Assembly: GCA_029204045.2 (NCBI GenBank)
Contig: JAQNDB010000110.1
Location: 62,001 to 126,000 of the forward strand
Length of the DNA stretch: 64,000 nt
DNA from: Tillandsia leiboldiana
Lineage: Eukaryota > Streptophyta > Magnoliopsida > Poales > Bromeliaceae
Reading direction: 5' to 3'
Shown: positions 1 to 9,496 of the stretch, in pieces
How positions within the stretch are numbered: the stretch's first letter is position 1
Layout of the letters: every line of letters starts with the position of its first letter
Notes under the pieces: model-generated
Databases searched by the model: none
Told to the model about the DNA's origin: nothing
The model's input: the letters and a program-made list of their open reading frames with translations, nothing else
Program-made: the position numbers and the translations under genes

Positions 1-177
1 AAATAAAAAAAATTTATAAACAATCAAAACATTAATAAAGATCAAAAAAAAAAAAACATCAAAAATTAGTTGAGATCTTTATACTATGCATTTGGCTAAA
101 GGTACCTTTCGGTTTGAACCTCAGTTTAGTGTTGATTGTATACATCCGCGGGGACTCGATGGACTAGGCCATGAATC
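1..177. other. Flank outside the outermost element
   Basis: AT-rich sequence with A runs before the first base of A3's 5' LTR. The five bases GAATC at 173-177 would be the left target-site copy of A3; the right copy lies beyond the window, so this cannot be confirmed. No coding signal was recognised. It may be host DNA or yet another element. Confidence 0.4.
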
Positions 178-490
178 TGTTACGGCTTTTTGTGTTGGCA
201 TATTTCGTGAGTTGAGTAGGAGTCTTGAAGTGATCAAATTGTCAATCAGCAATCGAAGACTTAGAGAAGATTCAACAAGAGCTCAAGTTGACACTCAGTG
301 TTTTGAGTCTTGAAGATTGAAGATGAAGAATTGTGGATCAATTACACCATTCTCAAGAAGAATGGATTCGGAATGATCGGGTACGTTTAACTAAATAATT
401 TTGGTGATCCGAATACATTTGTGTAGTTTAGAAACACTTGGATAATTTTTCATTGCATAAAAATCAAAAACTGGACAAGTTGGATGTTCA

Positions 491-713
491 GGATTCGGAT
501 CAGACCATTCCAGTCCGGACCCCGAACATAGTTTAGTTCATGCGGAATTCCAGTCCGGACCTCCCCTATTTCAGTCCGGACCCCGAACTATGTGTTTGCT
601 GAAATCGCATGAACAGTCCGGATCAGGAAATTCTAGTCCGGACCCCGAACTGTTTTTTCAGAAAAATTGATGAAAAAAGACGACAGTCCGAATCAGCCAA
701 ATCAAGTCCGGAC
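491..713 (+). promoter_or_regulatory. TCCGGA palindrome cluster in A3 U3
   Basis: Repeated 10-bp palindrome-like sites, mostly AGTCCGGACC, about every 25-60 bp and ending some 67 bp before the TATA box. In A1, A2 and C the same places hold GATCCGGATC: the core is kept and the flanking pair has changed on both sides. The position fits an upstream activating array for the LTR promoter; the binding protein is unknown. Confidence 0.6.
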
Positions 714-779
714 CGCCGTGCGAAAAAAATTCTTTTAAGTTAGTTTTTTATGCTTATCTCTTTCCAAAGATTTCTAACC

Positions 780-787
780 TATAAATA
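780..787 (+). promoter_or_regulatory. TATA box of A3 LTR
   Basis: TATAAATA, in the same position relative to the palindrome cluster as in A1 (8856-8863 on the minus strand), A2 (42860-42867 and 47862-47869) and C (58267-58274, minus). It would start the genomic RNA roughly 30 bp downstream, so the hairpin array at 1034-1118 would be in the RNA leader. Confidence 0.7.
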
Positions 788-1033
788 AACCCTAACATTC
801 ATCTTTTTAGGGTTAAGGTTTTAAAGATAAATCCACATATAGAGAAGAAAGGAAAACATGATTAATTCATGTTTCTTCGTCTATATTGATCAATTTGATT
901 CTAGAGTTTCCAAACTCCTAATTCTTGTAGAATCAAATTGATGAATACTTAGATGGTGTTTTCTGATCTATCTTTGATCTAAGTATTCGGCGGATTATCA
1001 TCACCAAGAAAAACAACGATTTCCCAAAATCGG

Positions 1034-1118
1034 CATCGTGGATTCGATGTGTTGAAGGCGTTTCGTGGATTCGAAACGTGTTGCTCGTGGATTCGAGTGG
1101 CGTTCGTGGATTCGAACG
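1034..1118 (+). other. TGGATT-loop hairpin array (A3)
   Basis: Four consecutive inverted repeats with the same loop TGGATT: stems CATCG/CGATG (1034-1049), CGTTTCG/CGAAACG (1059-1078), CTCG/CGAG (1084-1097) and CGTTCG/CGAACG (1101-1118). The loop and its closing C-G, G-C pairs are constant and the outer pairs differ but stay complementary. The array begins about 247 bp after the TATA box, in the predicted RNA leader. Confidence 0.75.
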
Positions 1119-1740
1119 TCTGCAGTGGACGTTGTAATGACACGACTTTTTAGTAATATTTTACCCTCCTTCTAATAAAGTACCCCTTTGAGTGAATCGA
1201 AATTATCGATGTAGGAATCTCCCGGAACAGGGTTTTTAGAGTTGCGGCGATTTAACGTGCATCGGAATCTGTGTAAAATATCCTGCACGTTTTCTGAGGA
1301 AAAGGTGGGTTTATCTCGTGCGATTAATTAGTTAGAGAATTAGTTATTCGGTTACGGGTATTACAAGGTGGGTTATCCCGTAGGATTAATTAATTAAAGA
1401 ATTAATTAATTAGTGACAGAAATTAAAAGGTTGGATTTATTTGTACGTACGAAAAGGGAAATCTCACTTTTCGCAAAAGGAGAAACCCTAGCCGGAGAGA
1501 ATGAGGGAGAAAAAGAGAAGGAAAAGACGGAACCCTAACCGGAGGAGGAGAAAGAAGGAAAGAGGAAGGAGACGGAGGAATCCGATCACTCTGAACAACG
1601 TACTGGAATTAGAAGAGCGTTCGGTCGGCTTCCCCGTCGGAACTTTCGGTAAGTAGATTTCGTTTTGTTGCGTTATTGGGGTTTTTCGGTGTCTTCATCA
1701 CCGTCGCCGTCCCCGACATCATTGCCGACACCGCCGCCGC

Positions 1741-2110
1741 CACCACCGCGCGACCTAGTGCGCGGAGTGGGCGGGCGGACGACGCGCGGTGCCGCTAGGG
1801 CACCGCGCGGACGCGCGGACGTGCGGACGACGCGGGGTGCCGCTAAGGCACCGCGCGGACGGGCGGACTATGCCGGCGCAGTGCGGGTGCCGCACGGGCG
1901 CCGCCCCGGGCGCGCAACCCGGCGGCCTTGCGCCGTGCGGGGCGCCCGTGGGCGGGCTGCGCCTCGCAGGTGCCGCGCGGGCGCCGCCCCGGCCTTGCGC
2001 AGCGCGGGGCACCCGCGGGGCAGGCGGGCGCCGCGCGGGCGCCGCCCGCGGATGCACACCGCGCGGTTTCCGGCCGCGCGGGGCATTCGCGGGCGGCAGC
2101 GTCCGCGCGG
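1741..2110. repeat. GC-rich degenerate array in E 5' LTR
   Basis: Very GC- and CpG-rich DNA built from short motifs such as GCGCGG and GGGCGCC, with no stop-rich frame on either strand. The open frames here are composition artefacts. The equivalent block in the 3' LTR (about 15725-16200) is longer and arranged differently, so it changes by repeat gain and loss. Confidence 0.75.
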
Positions 2111-2503
2111 TGACCCGTCAGGTGTCGTAATTGTGCAGTTTTTTGGTTTTTCATCGTGTGGGATAGTTTTGGATTTCTGTTCCCATAGTGTTAGTGCGTC
2201 ATATTATTGATCGTTTTTCTTCGGGGGACTTCCTTAGGTCCGAGTGCGCAGCGGGAGTGTGCGAAAGATCAAGTTGTCCAGTTTTCCCCGCACCCAGGTG
2301 GGTACCCTTGCAATAAGTGCAACGAGTGCATTAAGTGCACCATATCATCGTAAAAGACTTAATAATCTGTCTAATAAAGTAGATGAACTGTTAAACCTTT
2401 CGCATGAATATATATTGATCTTTCATTATTAAATTGTGGCGACTGAGGGTCGCGGTGCTTGATACACGCCGACTTAGGCAAACCATGTTTTTGGATGCTG
2501 CAC

Positions 2504-2537
2504 GTACACCGGCGGATTGGCCTCCGCATAGGTGTAC
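2504..2537 (+). other. Conserved leader hairpin of E
   Basis: Two-part stem: GTACACC (2504-2510) with GGTGTAC (2531-2537), and inside it GCGGA with TCCGC around TTGGCC. TTTTCCGGA follows. D and B have the same hairpin with compensating pair changes. The E 3' LTR copy is at 16580-16613 and has one pair changed (TACACT). Confidence 0.72.
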
Positions 2538-2655
2538 TTTTCCGGAGAAGTGGTCTGAATGACCCGTGTACCCAACGTGTGTAGGGTGGGGACCTCTTCA
2601 CGATAGCTAAACATGTGGCTCACGCATCGTGAAGGGGTAAAGGGCATCATAAATG

Positions 2656-2733
2656 TCACGTGGGGTGATCGTCGACTCCCTGACGTGAACTGTGTGATTT
2701 TACCCGTGGGTAGATCGTCTACTCCCCGACGGG
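2656..2733 (+). other. Two tandem stem-loops in E U5
   Basis: First stem TCACGT/ACGTGA (2656-2688), second CCCGT/ACGGG (2703-2733). Each is continued inward by a GGG/CCC-type stem around ATCGTC. The outer stems differ by a paired change (A-T to C-G). The 3' LTR holds the same pair near 16732-16810. Confidence 0.55.
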
Positions 2734-3125
2734 CGCTATGTGACTAAATCAAGTAATGTGGACTCATGAGATGGGAAAGCGAAAGGTTCTGGTGTAATCG
2801 GTTTTTTTTAAATTTATTGTCAAATGCTAATCATCTACTTTATTTGTCACTGACTTTACCCACTCCGTGACAGGTCTGATTAGGTGTAATAGCCGGGATG
2901 GCGGTGAGACTGCGTCTAGAGGACCTTAGCCGTAGGAGGCTAGCTACATTATCCATCTTTGGTTTACCTCATTTCACTTTTAGCTTAACTCTTAGTTTAA
3001 TTTGCTTGAATGTGGATCATGTGGGTTGTTGGATAGCCAATTAGTTAGCACTGTGAATTTGATTTACTTTTATGCGGCATGGTTTATAACTAATAAAATG
3101 ATTTCGAAAATGCTTTCCAAACTAA

Positions 3126-3240
3126 GTGCCGTGTGGGCACAATCTTGGTAAACCCCTGGATTTATTCTTTCAAAAAGGTATGGCCGCTTTGGTGTGAATG
3201 TGTAAATGCTTTCTAAAACCGGGTGTCGTGTGGACACCGT
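3126..3240 (+). other. GTGTG-loop hairpins in E U5
   Basis: GTGCC-GTGTG-GGCAC (3126-3140) and GGTGTC-GTGTG-GACACC (3224-3240). Same loop, with a C-G pair in one replaced by T-A in the other. D and B carry two or three hairpins of this kind at the same place near the LTR end. Confidence 0.65.
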
Positions 3241-3519
3241 TTGCAAAACCCGTAGTTTGATTCTGGATATGATTGAATGAAATTACCTTCCATTCCTTAT
3301 TCACTGTGATTGTGTGGTTAAAGAATGTTGTTGATGTTGTGTTGTAAATGTGACGCCGTGCATATACAAAGGAGACTCTGTCCGATTGAACAGTGAATTT
3401 GTATATGTGGCGGGTCTCACACGCACTGGGGAAGGTCGATACTTATTCATAAAGAAAAAAATATATATGCTTTTTCCACTTATCTTTACCTAAAAACCCC
3501 CGAGGCGTCACAGATTAAA

Positions 3520-3530
3520 TGGTATCAGAG
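3520..3530 (+). other. Primer-binding site of E
   Basis: TGGTATCAGAG, complementary to the 3' end of initiator tRNA-Met, seven bases after the LTR end. From here to the gag start at 3736 is an untranslated leader in which I see no further feature. Confidence 0.85.
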
Positions 3531-3735
3531 AAAAACAACTTTAACCACAGTAGTTGGTGACCAACATCCACAGTGCATGATGCCACAAGCAATTGAACAT
3601 GAGATAACCAAGATGTAGGTGCAGTAGATCGTGAGTGTACGGGGAAAAAAAGGACTTAATTTAGGCGTGTCCGTAGGTCAAGTATTAGGCCAGTAACCTT
3701 AGGGTTAACGCGGTTTCTTTGTATACCAGCTGATA

Positions 3736-6700
3736 ATGGCCCGGACTAGGTCATCGACCGATAACGCGGGTGCGAAAAATATGGCCCCGGCCACTGCAGA
3801 GAACCAACTCCTCTGACAGCAATTGCGAGAGATGGCCGGACAATTGGCGACGTTGACGGAACAAGTCCGACAGTTAACGCAGCGGCGGGCAACTGTGTCA
3901 GTAGAGGACGCCCCGACCCCTCCGCACGAACCGACCGCCCCCACCACGGGACCGCCAGGGGCGGGTGGTGCAACTACAGCCGCACCCCATCGGACCTCCA
4001 CGACGGGCGTGTCGGTAGAGCAACCCACAGCCCCGTCGAACTCCCCCACCCCGGCAGCTTCGGGGCCCGTACCGGGAGCGACTGCGGGAGACTCGGCAAG
4101 AGAAGCGGCGACGACCCCCGCTCCCGGGAGTACCACAGCTGCAGGAGGGGCTACAGATCAGCAAACTGAACGTGAACGAGTTAGGACGAACCTGGCACAG
4201 TTCAAGAAGTACGATCCGCCCATCTTTGAGGGAGAAACGACCGACCCCTGGGTCGTAGAAAAATGGGTGGATACCATGGAAAATCTTTTTGAAGACCTAT
4301 TGATGGAGGAACATGAACGGGTCCCCTTAGCCGTCCACTTTCTTGAAGGGAACGCCCGCATCTGGTGGAAGACGGTACGCCCGGACCCGTCTACGAGCGC
4401 TCCACTACCGTCGTGGTCAACTTTTAGAGAGGAACTGTTTGGAGCGTTCTTTTCCAACAGTGTTAAACGACAGATGGTGGACGACCTCAAACACATAAAA
4501 CAAGGGAATCGATCAGTTATGGAATACCAACGAGAGTTCGTAAGATTAGCTAATTGTGTCCCGCTCGTCATACGGGATGAATCCGATAAGGCCCGTCTTT
4601 TTGTAGACGGGCTACGGAGCGACATCTTCGAAGTAGTCCAACCGGCAGACTTACATACCTTATGGGCAATAGTCGACAGGGCCACTATCGTGGAACGTGG
4701 CTTCGCCGTCACATGCGCTCGGCGGGAAGGCATGGAATACAATCGGGACAAGAAGCGGTCGCAGTCTTACCCCGGAGGGGGCTTTTCTGGCAGAAACCGG
4801 CCCCCAAAGTACCCCAAGACGCATCAGGGAACCAAGAGCACACCAGCGGGAGGACAGCGGCCTGTAGACAGACCCTGCGTTTTTTGCAGAGGAACGCACC
4901 GAGTCACGGAATGCCCCAGGAGACAAGACCATTGTTCTCGCTACGGCAAGCCTTGGCACCTCCGGTTTAACTGCCCCTTGAACTCGGGGGCGGCATCCTC
5001 CGCAGCTTCCACCTCGACGCCGCAGCCGCAGGGACGAGGGAGAGCCCCATCGGGAGTACCCGCACACCCCCCAGCAACTCGACAGGAAGGGGAAACGCGA
5101 CCCCAACCAGGGGGGAGGGTCTACGCCATGAGCCAGCGAGGAGTGGAACCACCGGAGGATGTAGTAGCAGGTATTACCTCAATTTCTGATTTTCGAGCTC
5201 GAACTCTTTTTGACACCGGGGCATCTCGCTCCTTCATCTCCCGTACTTTTGCACATACAAATATTTTAGAGAGTAGACCCCTTTGCGACCTGATGACCGT
5301 CCAAACCCCCGGGGGACCAATTGAAGCGACTAGTTTTGTACCTTCTTGCCCTATAAAGCTGGGAAGGTTGTCCTGCCCTTGGGATTTGGTGGTCATCCCA
5401 TTAAAGGAATTCGACGTGGTACTAGGCATGGATTGGCTCGCCGAGTACCAGGCGGTAATCGATTGCGAGAAACGTCAGGTACGACTGCAGAAACCGGGTT
5501 TCCCGAAACACGTTTACCTGGCGTGTAAAAGTACTTCCTTCTTAACCGTCATCTCCGCATCACGAGCTAGAAAACTAGTAGAGGGCGGGTGCGTGGCCTA
5601 TTTGGCCTCGGTGGACTTAGTGGCTCGACCCACCCCCTCACCGTCCGACATCCCAATTGTAAAGGAATTCCCGGATGTATTTTCGGCGGAACTCCCTGGG
5701 ATGCCACCTGAACGGGAGGTCGACTTCCCCATTGAGCTACTCCCAGGCACTAAACCCATCACAAAAGCACCATATAGGATGGCTTTTGCCGAGTTGAAGG
5801 AACTCAAGGCGCGGCTGGAAGACCTTTTGGATAAAGGCTTCATTAGACCGAGCGTGTCGCCATGGGGCGCGCCCGTTCTGTTCGTAAGAAAGAAGGACGG
5901 AAGCCTTCGTTTGTGCATAGACTATCGAGAAATAAACAAGGTCACCATTAAGAATAAATACCCCCTGCCGAGGATCGACGACCTATTCAACCAGTTACAA
6001 GGGGCAACAGTGTTCTCAAAGATCGATCTGCAGTCCGGCTACCATCAACTCAGAGTTAGGAGCGAGGACGTCCCCAAAACAGCTTTCCGGACACGCTACG
6101 GCCACTACGAATTCACGGTAATGTCGTTCGGGCTCACCAATGCCCCAGCGGTATTTATGGACATGATGAACAGGGTGTTCAAACCCTTCTTAGATTTATT
6201 CGTAGTGGTCTTCATTGATGATATCCTCATCTACTCCCGTACGGATGAGGAACGTAAGGAGCACCTACGTATAGTCCTTCAGACCCTCCGGGATCGGAAA
6301 CTCTATGCCAAACTCAAAAAGTGTGAGTTTTGGCTCCGCGAGATGGACTTTTTGGGACATGTTGTTTCGGCATCTGGAATTGCGGTAGACCCGAGGAAGA
6401 TAGACTCGGTGACAAACTGGTCCCGACCGACAACAGTAACCGAGATTCGAAGCTTCCTGGGTTTGGCAGGGTATTACAGGCGTTTTGTGGAGGGCTTCTC
6501 CAAGATAGCCACTCCCCTGACTCGCCTGACCCAGAAAGGGGAGAAGTTTATCTGGACGGACCAATGCCAGAAGAGTTTTGAAGAACTCAAGGATAGATTG
6601 ACGCGGGCCCCGGTTCTCGCCTTACCGGAACCTGGGGAAGACTATGAGGTTTATTGCGATGCGTCGCGGAACGGCCTCGAAGGTGTGCTTATGCAACGGG

Positions 6701-8103
6701 GTAAGGTCATAGCCTATGCATCAAGACAACTAAAGGAGTACGAGAGAAATTATCCTGTGCACGACTTGGAGCTGGCGGCAGTCGTGTTTGTCCTCAAGTT
6801 GTGGAGACATTACTTGTACGGGACACACTGCGATGTGTATTCCGATCATCAGAGCCTCAAGTACCTCTTCACCCAAAAGGAGCTAAACTTGCGGCAAAGG
6901 CGGTGGCTCGAGCTACTGAAAGATTATGATTTGTCGATCCACTACCACCCGGGGAAGGCAAATGTGGTGGCCGACGCCTTGAGCCGCAAGGGGCAGACAG
7001 AAGGAGCAGGGGTAAGTGCTATTACCCAGCAGGACCGCCTGATTGCAGAATTTTCGCAATTAAGGCTAGAGGTGGTGCCAGCAGGTACGGTCGCACGACT
7101 CACGACCCTGGTGGTCAGATCCACCCTGCTAGACAGGATCTTGGAAGGACAGTCGAAAGATACCCAGTAACAACTTGTGCGAGACAGAGTACCCTCGGAC
7201 CATGGGGGCGATTTCGCAATAGGCTCTGATGGCACAATACGATTCTGAGGACGAATCTGAGTGCCGGACCTACCAGAAAACAAAGAGGAGATTCTGAGGG
7301 AAGCGCATACTGCTCCCTACGCAGTGAACCCTGGGGGAACGAAGATGTACAAAGATATAAAGCAAACCTTCTGGTGGCCAAAATTGAAGGGAGACGTGAC
7401 CCGATTCGTGGCACATTGCCTGGTGTGCCAACGAGTAAAGGCCGAACATCAACGCCCAGCAGGGAAGTTACAACCGCTGCCGGTGCCAGAATGGAAATGG
7501 GAGATGATTACGATGGATTTTGTGACCGGCTTCCCGAGATCACCACAAGGACATGATGCGATTTGGGTCATAGTGGATCGTTTGACGAAATCGGCCTACT
7601 TCCTGCCCATACACACGACGTGGACTCGGGAACGACTGGCGCAAACATACATAAATGAGATAGTGAGGTTGCATGGAGTACCAGCGTCCATTACGTCGGA
7701 CAGAGACATGCGATTTGTGTCGAACTTTTGGCAAAACCTGCAACGAGCAATGGGAACCAAACTGCATTTCAGCACGTCTTTTCACCCGCAAACTGACGGA
7801 CAATCGGAACGGGTGATCCAAATCCTCGAAGACATGCTCCGGGCGTGTGTACTTGACTTGGGCGAAGGGTGGTCTTGGTACCTACCCCTGGCGGAATTCG
7901 CCTACAACAACAGTTACCAAGCCAGCATTCAAATGGCGCCATACGAGGCTCTGTATGGGCGCCACTGTCGGTCTCCAATATGCTGGGACGACTTGGGAGA
8001 GCGCAAGTTTTTAGGCCCAGATTTAGTGGAGGAGACCGAGGCGAAGGTGCGTCTGATCAAACAACGGCTGCTGATCGCCCAGAGCAGACAGAAAAGTTAC
8101 GCG
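3736..8103 (+). pseudogene. gag-pol: E gag-pol polyprotein, first part (gag to integrase), five stops in total
   Basis: Single-frame chromovirus polyprotein. The start ATG at 3736 is chosen because D's gag begins with the same MAR residues. Gag core is near 4200-4640. A zinc knuckle begins CVFC (about 4876); a second one has lost a Cys (CSRY where CSRC is usual). Protease DTGAS is near 5213, RT FIDD at 6211-6222, RNase H YCDAS near 6652, integrase HCLVC near 7411. Integrase catalytic Asp are at 7516 and 7699 and Glu at 7807, with 35 residues between the last two. The integrase zinc finger has Asn (YAVNPGG) where the family usually has His. In-frame stops: TGA 3814, TAA 7168, TGA 7246, TGA 7258, and TGA 14525 in the second part. 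D has Arg at the place of the first, so CGA became TGA. The frame is cut at 8103 by A1 and resumes at 14519 in register. Confidence 0.93.
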
Positions 8104-9481
8104 TGTAGAGTTATTATGGATCCACAAGGATCTAAATAGGTACTATCAAACAACTAGAGGGGGGGGGTGAATAGGTGTAATACTTAAAAACTCAATCTCA
8201 GTGCAAAATAAAAACCAATGCGGAAAATAAAAACAGCACACCGAGATTTACGTGGAAACTCCAATCCAGGAGAAAAACCACGGGACCAACACGCAATAAC
8301 AATCCACTAAGAATAGAAGAATAACAAGGTGATTACCGACTCCACGGACTCAAACCCCTCCTTCAGCTTCTTCGGACCTTGCGCTGACCGGTTGGATATC
8401 CACGCAATAACAATCCCTAAGAAAAGAAGAATAACAAGGTGATTACCGTCTCCACAGATTTAACCCCTCCTTCAATTTCTTGGACCTCGCGCTCCACCGT
8501 TTTGCCCGTCCACTGCTCACGTTCGAATCCACGAACGCACGCTTCGAATCCACGAAACGCCTTTAGCACACCGAATCCACGATGCCACGTCGAATCCACG
8601 ACGCAAACTCAGTCGATAAGAATATTGACTTCGATGGTGATCCTTTGCTTAGATTCTCATTGAGGAACCGTAGAAGAAATCTCTAAGCAAAGATTAGATC
8701 AATTCGACAAAAGATATGTTCTTGAAAGAACCATCGAATTGACCTAAAAGAGGCTATGAAGAAGATCGATAAAAACCTAGCCTCTAGGGTTGCTCTCAAG
8801 TGTTTTATAAATTAATCGGCCGTAGCTCCCCCGTTTTTGAGAAACCCTAAGTGTCTATTTATAGTTTAGAAACCTTTGGAAAGAGATAAGAATCAAAAAC
8901 TTACCTTATCTGGAAATTTTCAGGACGGCGATCCGGATCGGATTTACTGCGATCCGGATCGTCGTAACGAGATTGACGATTCCAGAAAACCAAGGGTTCG
9001 GGACCCGGATTGCAAGGTCCGATCCGGATCGTTCATGCAATTCAGCAAAGTCCCATGTTCGGGATCCGGATCGGAATGGCCTAGGATCCGGATTGAAAAT
9101 GCCAATGAACAATCACCCTTCGGGATCCGGATTGGATTGTCTGATCCGGATCCTGAACATGTCCCATGTCCAGTTTTTGATTTTTATGCAATTAAAAATT
9201 CATCCAAGTGTTTCTACACTATAAGAAAGTATACGGATCACCAAAATTATTTAGTTAAACATACCTGATCCTCTTGAATACTTTCTTCTTGAGATTGATG
9301 TAACTGATCCACAATTCTTCAACTTCAATCTTCAAGACTCAAGACACTGAGTGTCAACTTGAGCTCTTGTTGAATCTTCTCTAAGTCTTTGAAAGCTGAT
9401 TGACAATTTGATCCCATTAAGACTCTGACTCAACTCACTGACTTGACTCACGAAATATGCCAATACCAAAATGCCGTAACA
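8104..9481 (-). repeat. A1 3' LTR
   Basis: 1378 bp, minus-sense TGTTACGGC to CTCTACA. In sense order it holds a GATCCGGATC cluster (9152 down to 8930), a TATA box (8863-8856) and four TGGATT-loop hairpins: CGTCG/CGACG (8588-8603), CATCG/CGGTG (8569-8584), CGTTTCG/CGAAGCG (8540-8559) and GTTCG/CGAAC (8521-8536). The second and third use T-G pairs that are wobbles only on the sense strand. Short open frames rich in Asp-Pro-Asp come from translating the palindromes and are not genes. Confidence 0.92.
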
Positions 9482-9496
9482 ATCTCCCCCTTTGGC
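9482..9496 (-). other. Polypurine tract of A1
   Basis: CAAAGGGGGAGATT on the minus strand directly before the 3' LTR, the expected primer for plus-strand DNA synthesis. A2 (47230-47243), A4 (from 38374) and C (from 58789) have almost the same tract. Confidence 0.85.

Larger units (their letters stand above)
178..1132 (+). repeat. A3 5' LTR, first part
   Basis: The LTR starts TGTTACGGC, as do the LTRs of A1 and A2 read in the element's sense. It contains a U3 cluster of TCCGGA palindromes (491-713), a TATA box (780-787) and an R/U5 hairpin array (1034-1118). It stops at the GACGT target site of element E and resumes at 17594. The joined LTR would be about 1242 bp, shorter than the roughly 1375 bp of A1 and A2, and it is clearly diverged from them, so A3 is an older or different subfamily. 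Confidence 0.88.
1133..3512 (+). repeat. E 5' LTR
   Basis: 2380 bp. Order: AT-rich start, 5' splice-like GTAAGT (1649-1654), GC-rich array (about 1741-2110), 3' splice-like site CTTCCTTAG (ends about 2236), conserved hairpin (2504-2537), two tandem hairpins (2656-2733), two GTGTG-loop hairpins (3126-3240), end at 3512. Compared with the 3' LTR it lacks about 100 bp near position 1213. The missing piece is bounded by TCGA in the other copy, as expected of a microhomology deletion. Confidence 0.92.

Noticed and set aside
86..313. 75-codon frame at the left edge
   Set aside because: It runs from unassigned flank into A3's LTR across the LTR start, so it cannot be one gene.
7261..8139. Separate integrase gene
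   Set aside because: It is in the same frame as the gag-pol before it; only stop codons at 7168, 7246 and 7258 separate them, and its last codons after 8103 are A1 LTR sequence.
8876..9268. 130-codon frame with repeated Asp-Pro-Asp, also at 13908, 42455 and 47457
   Set aside because: It lies in LTR U3 and is made by translating GATCCGGATC sites; present on opposite sense to the element and without codon-level conservation.
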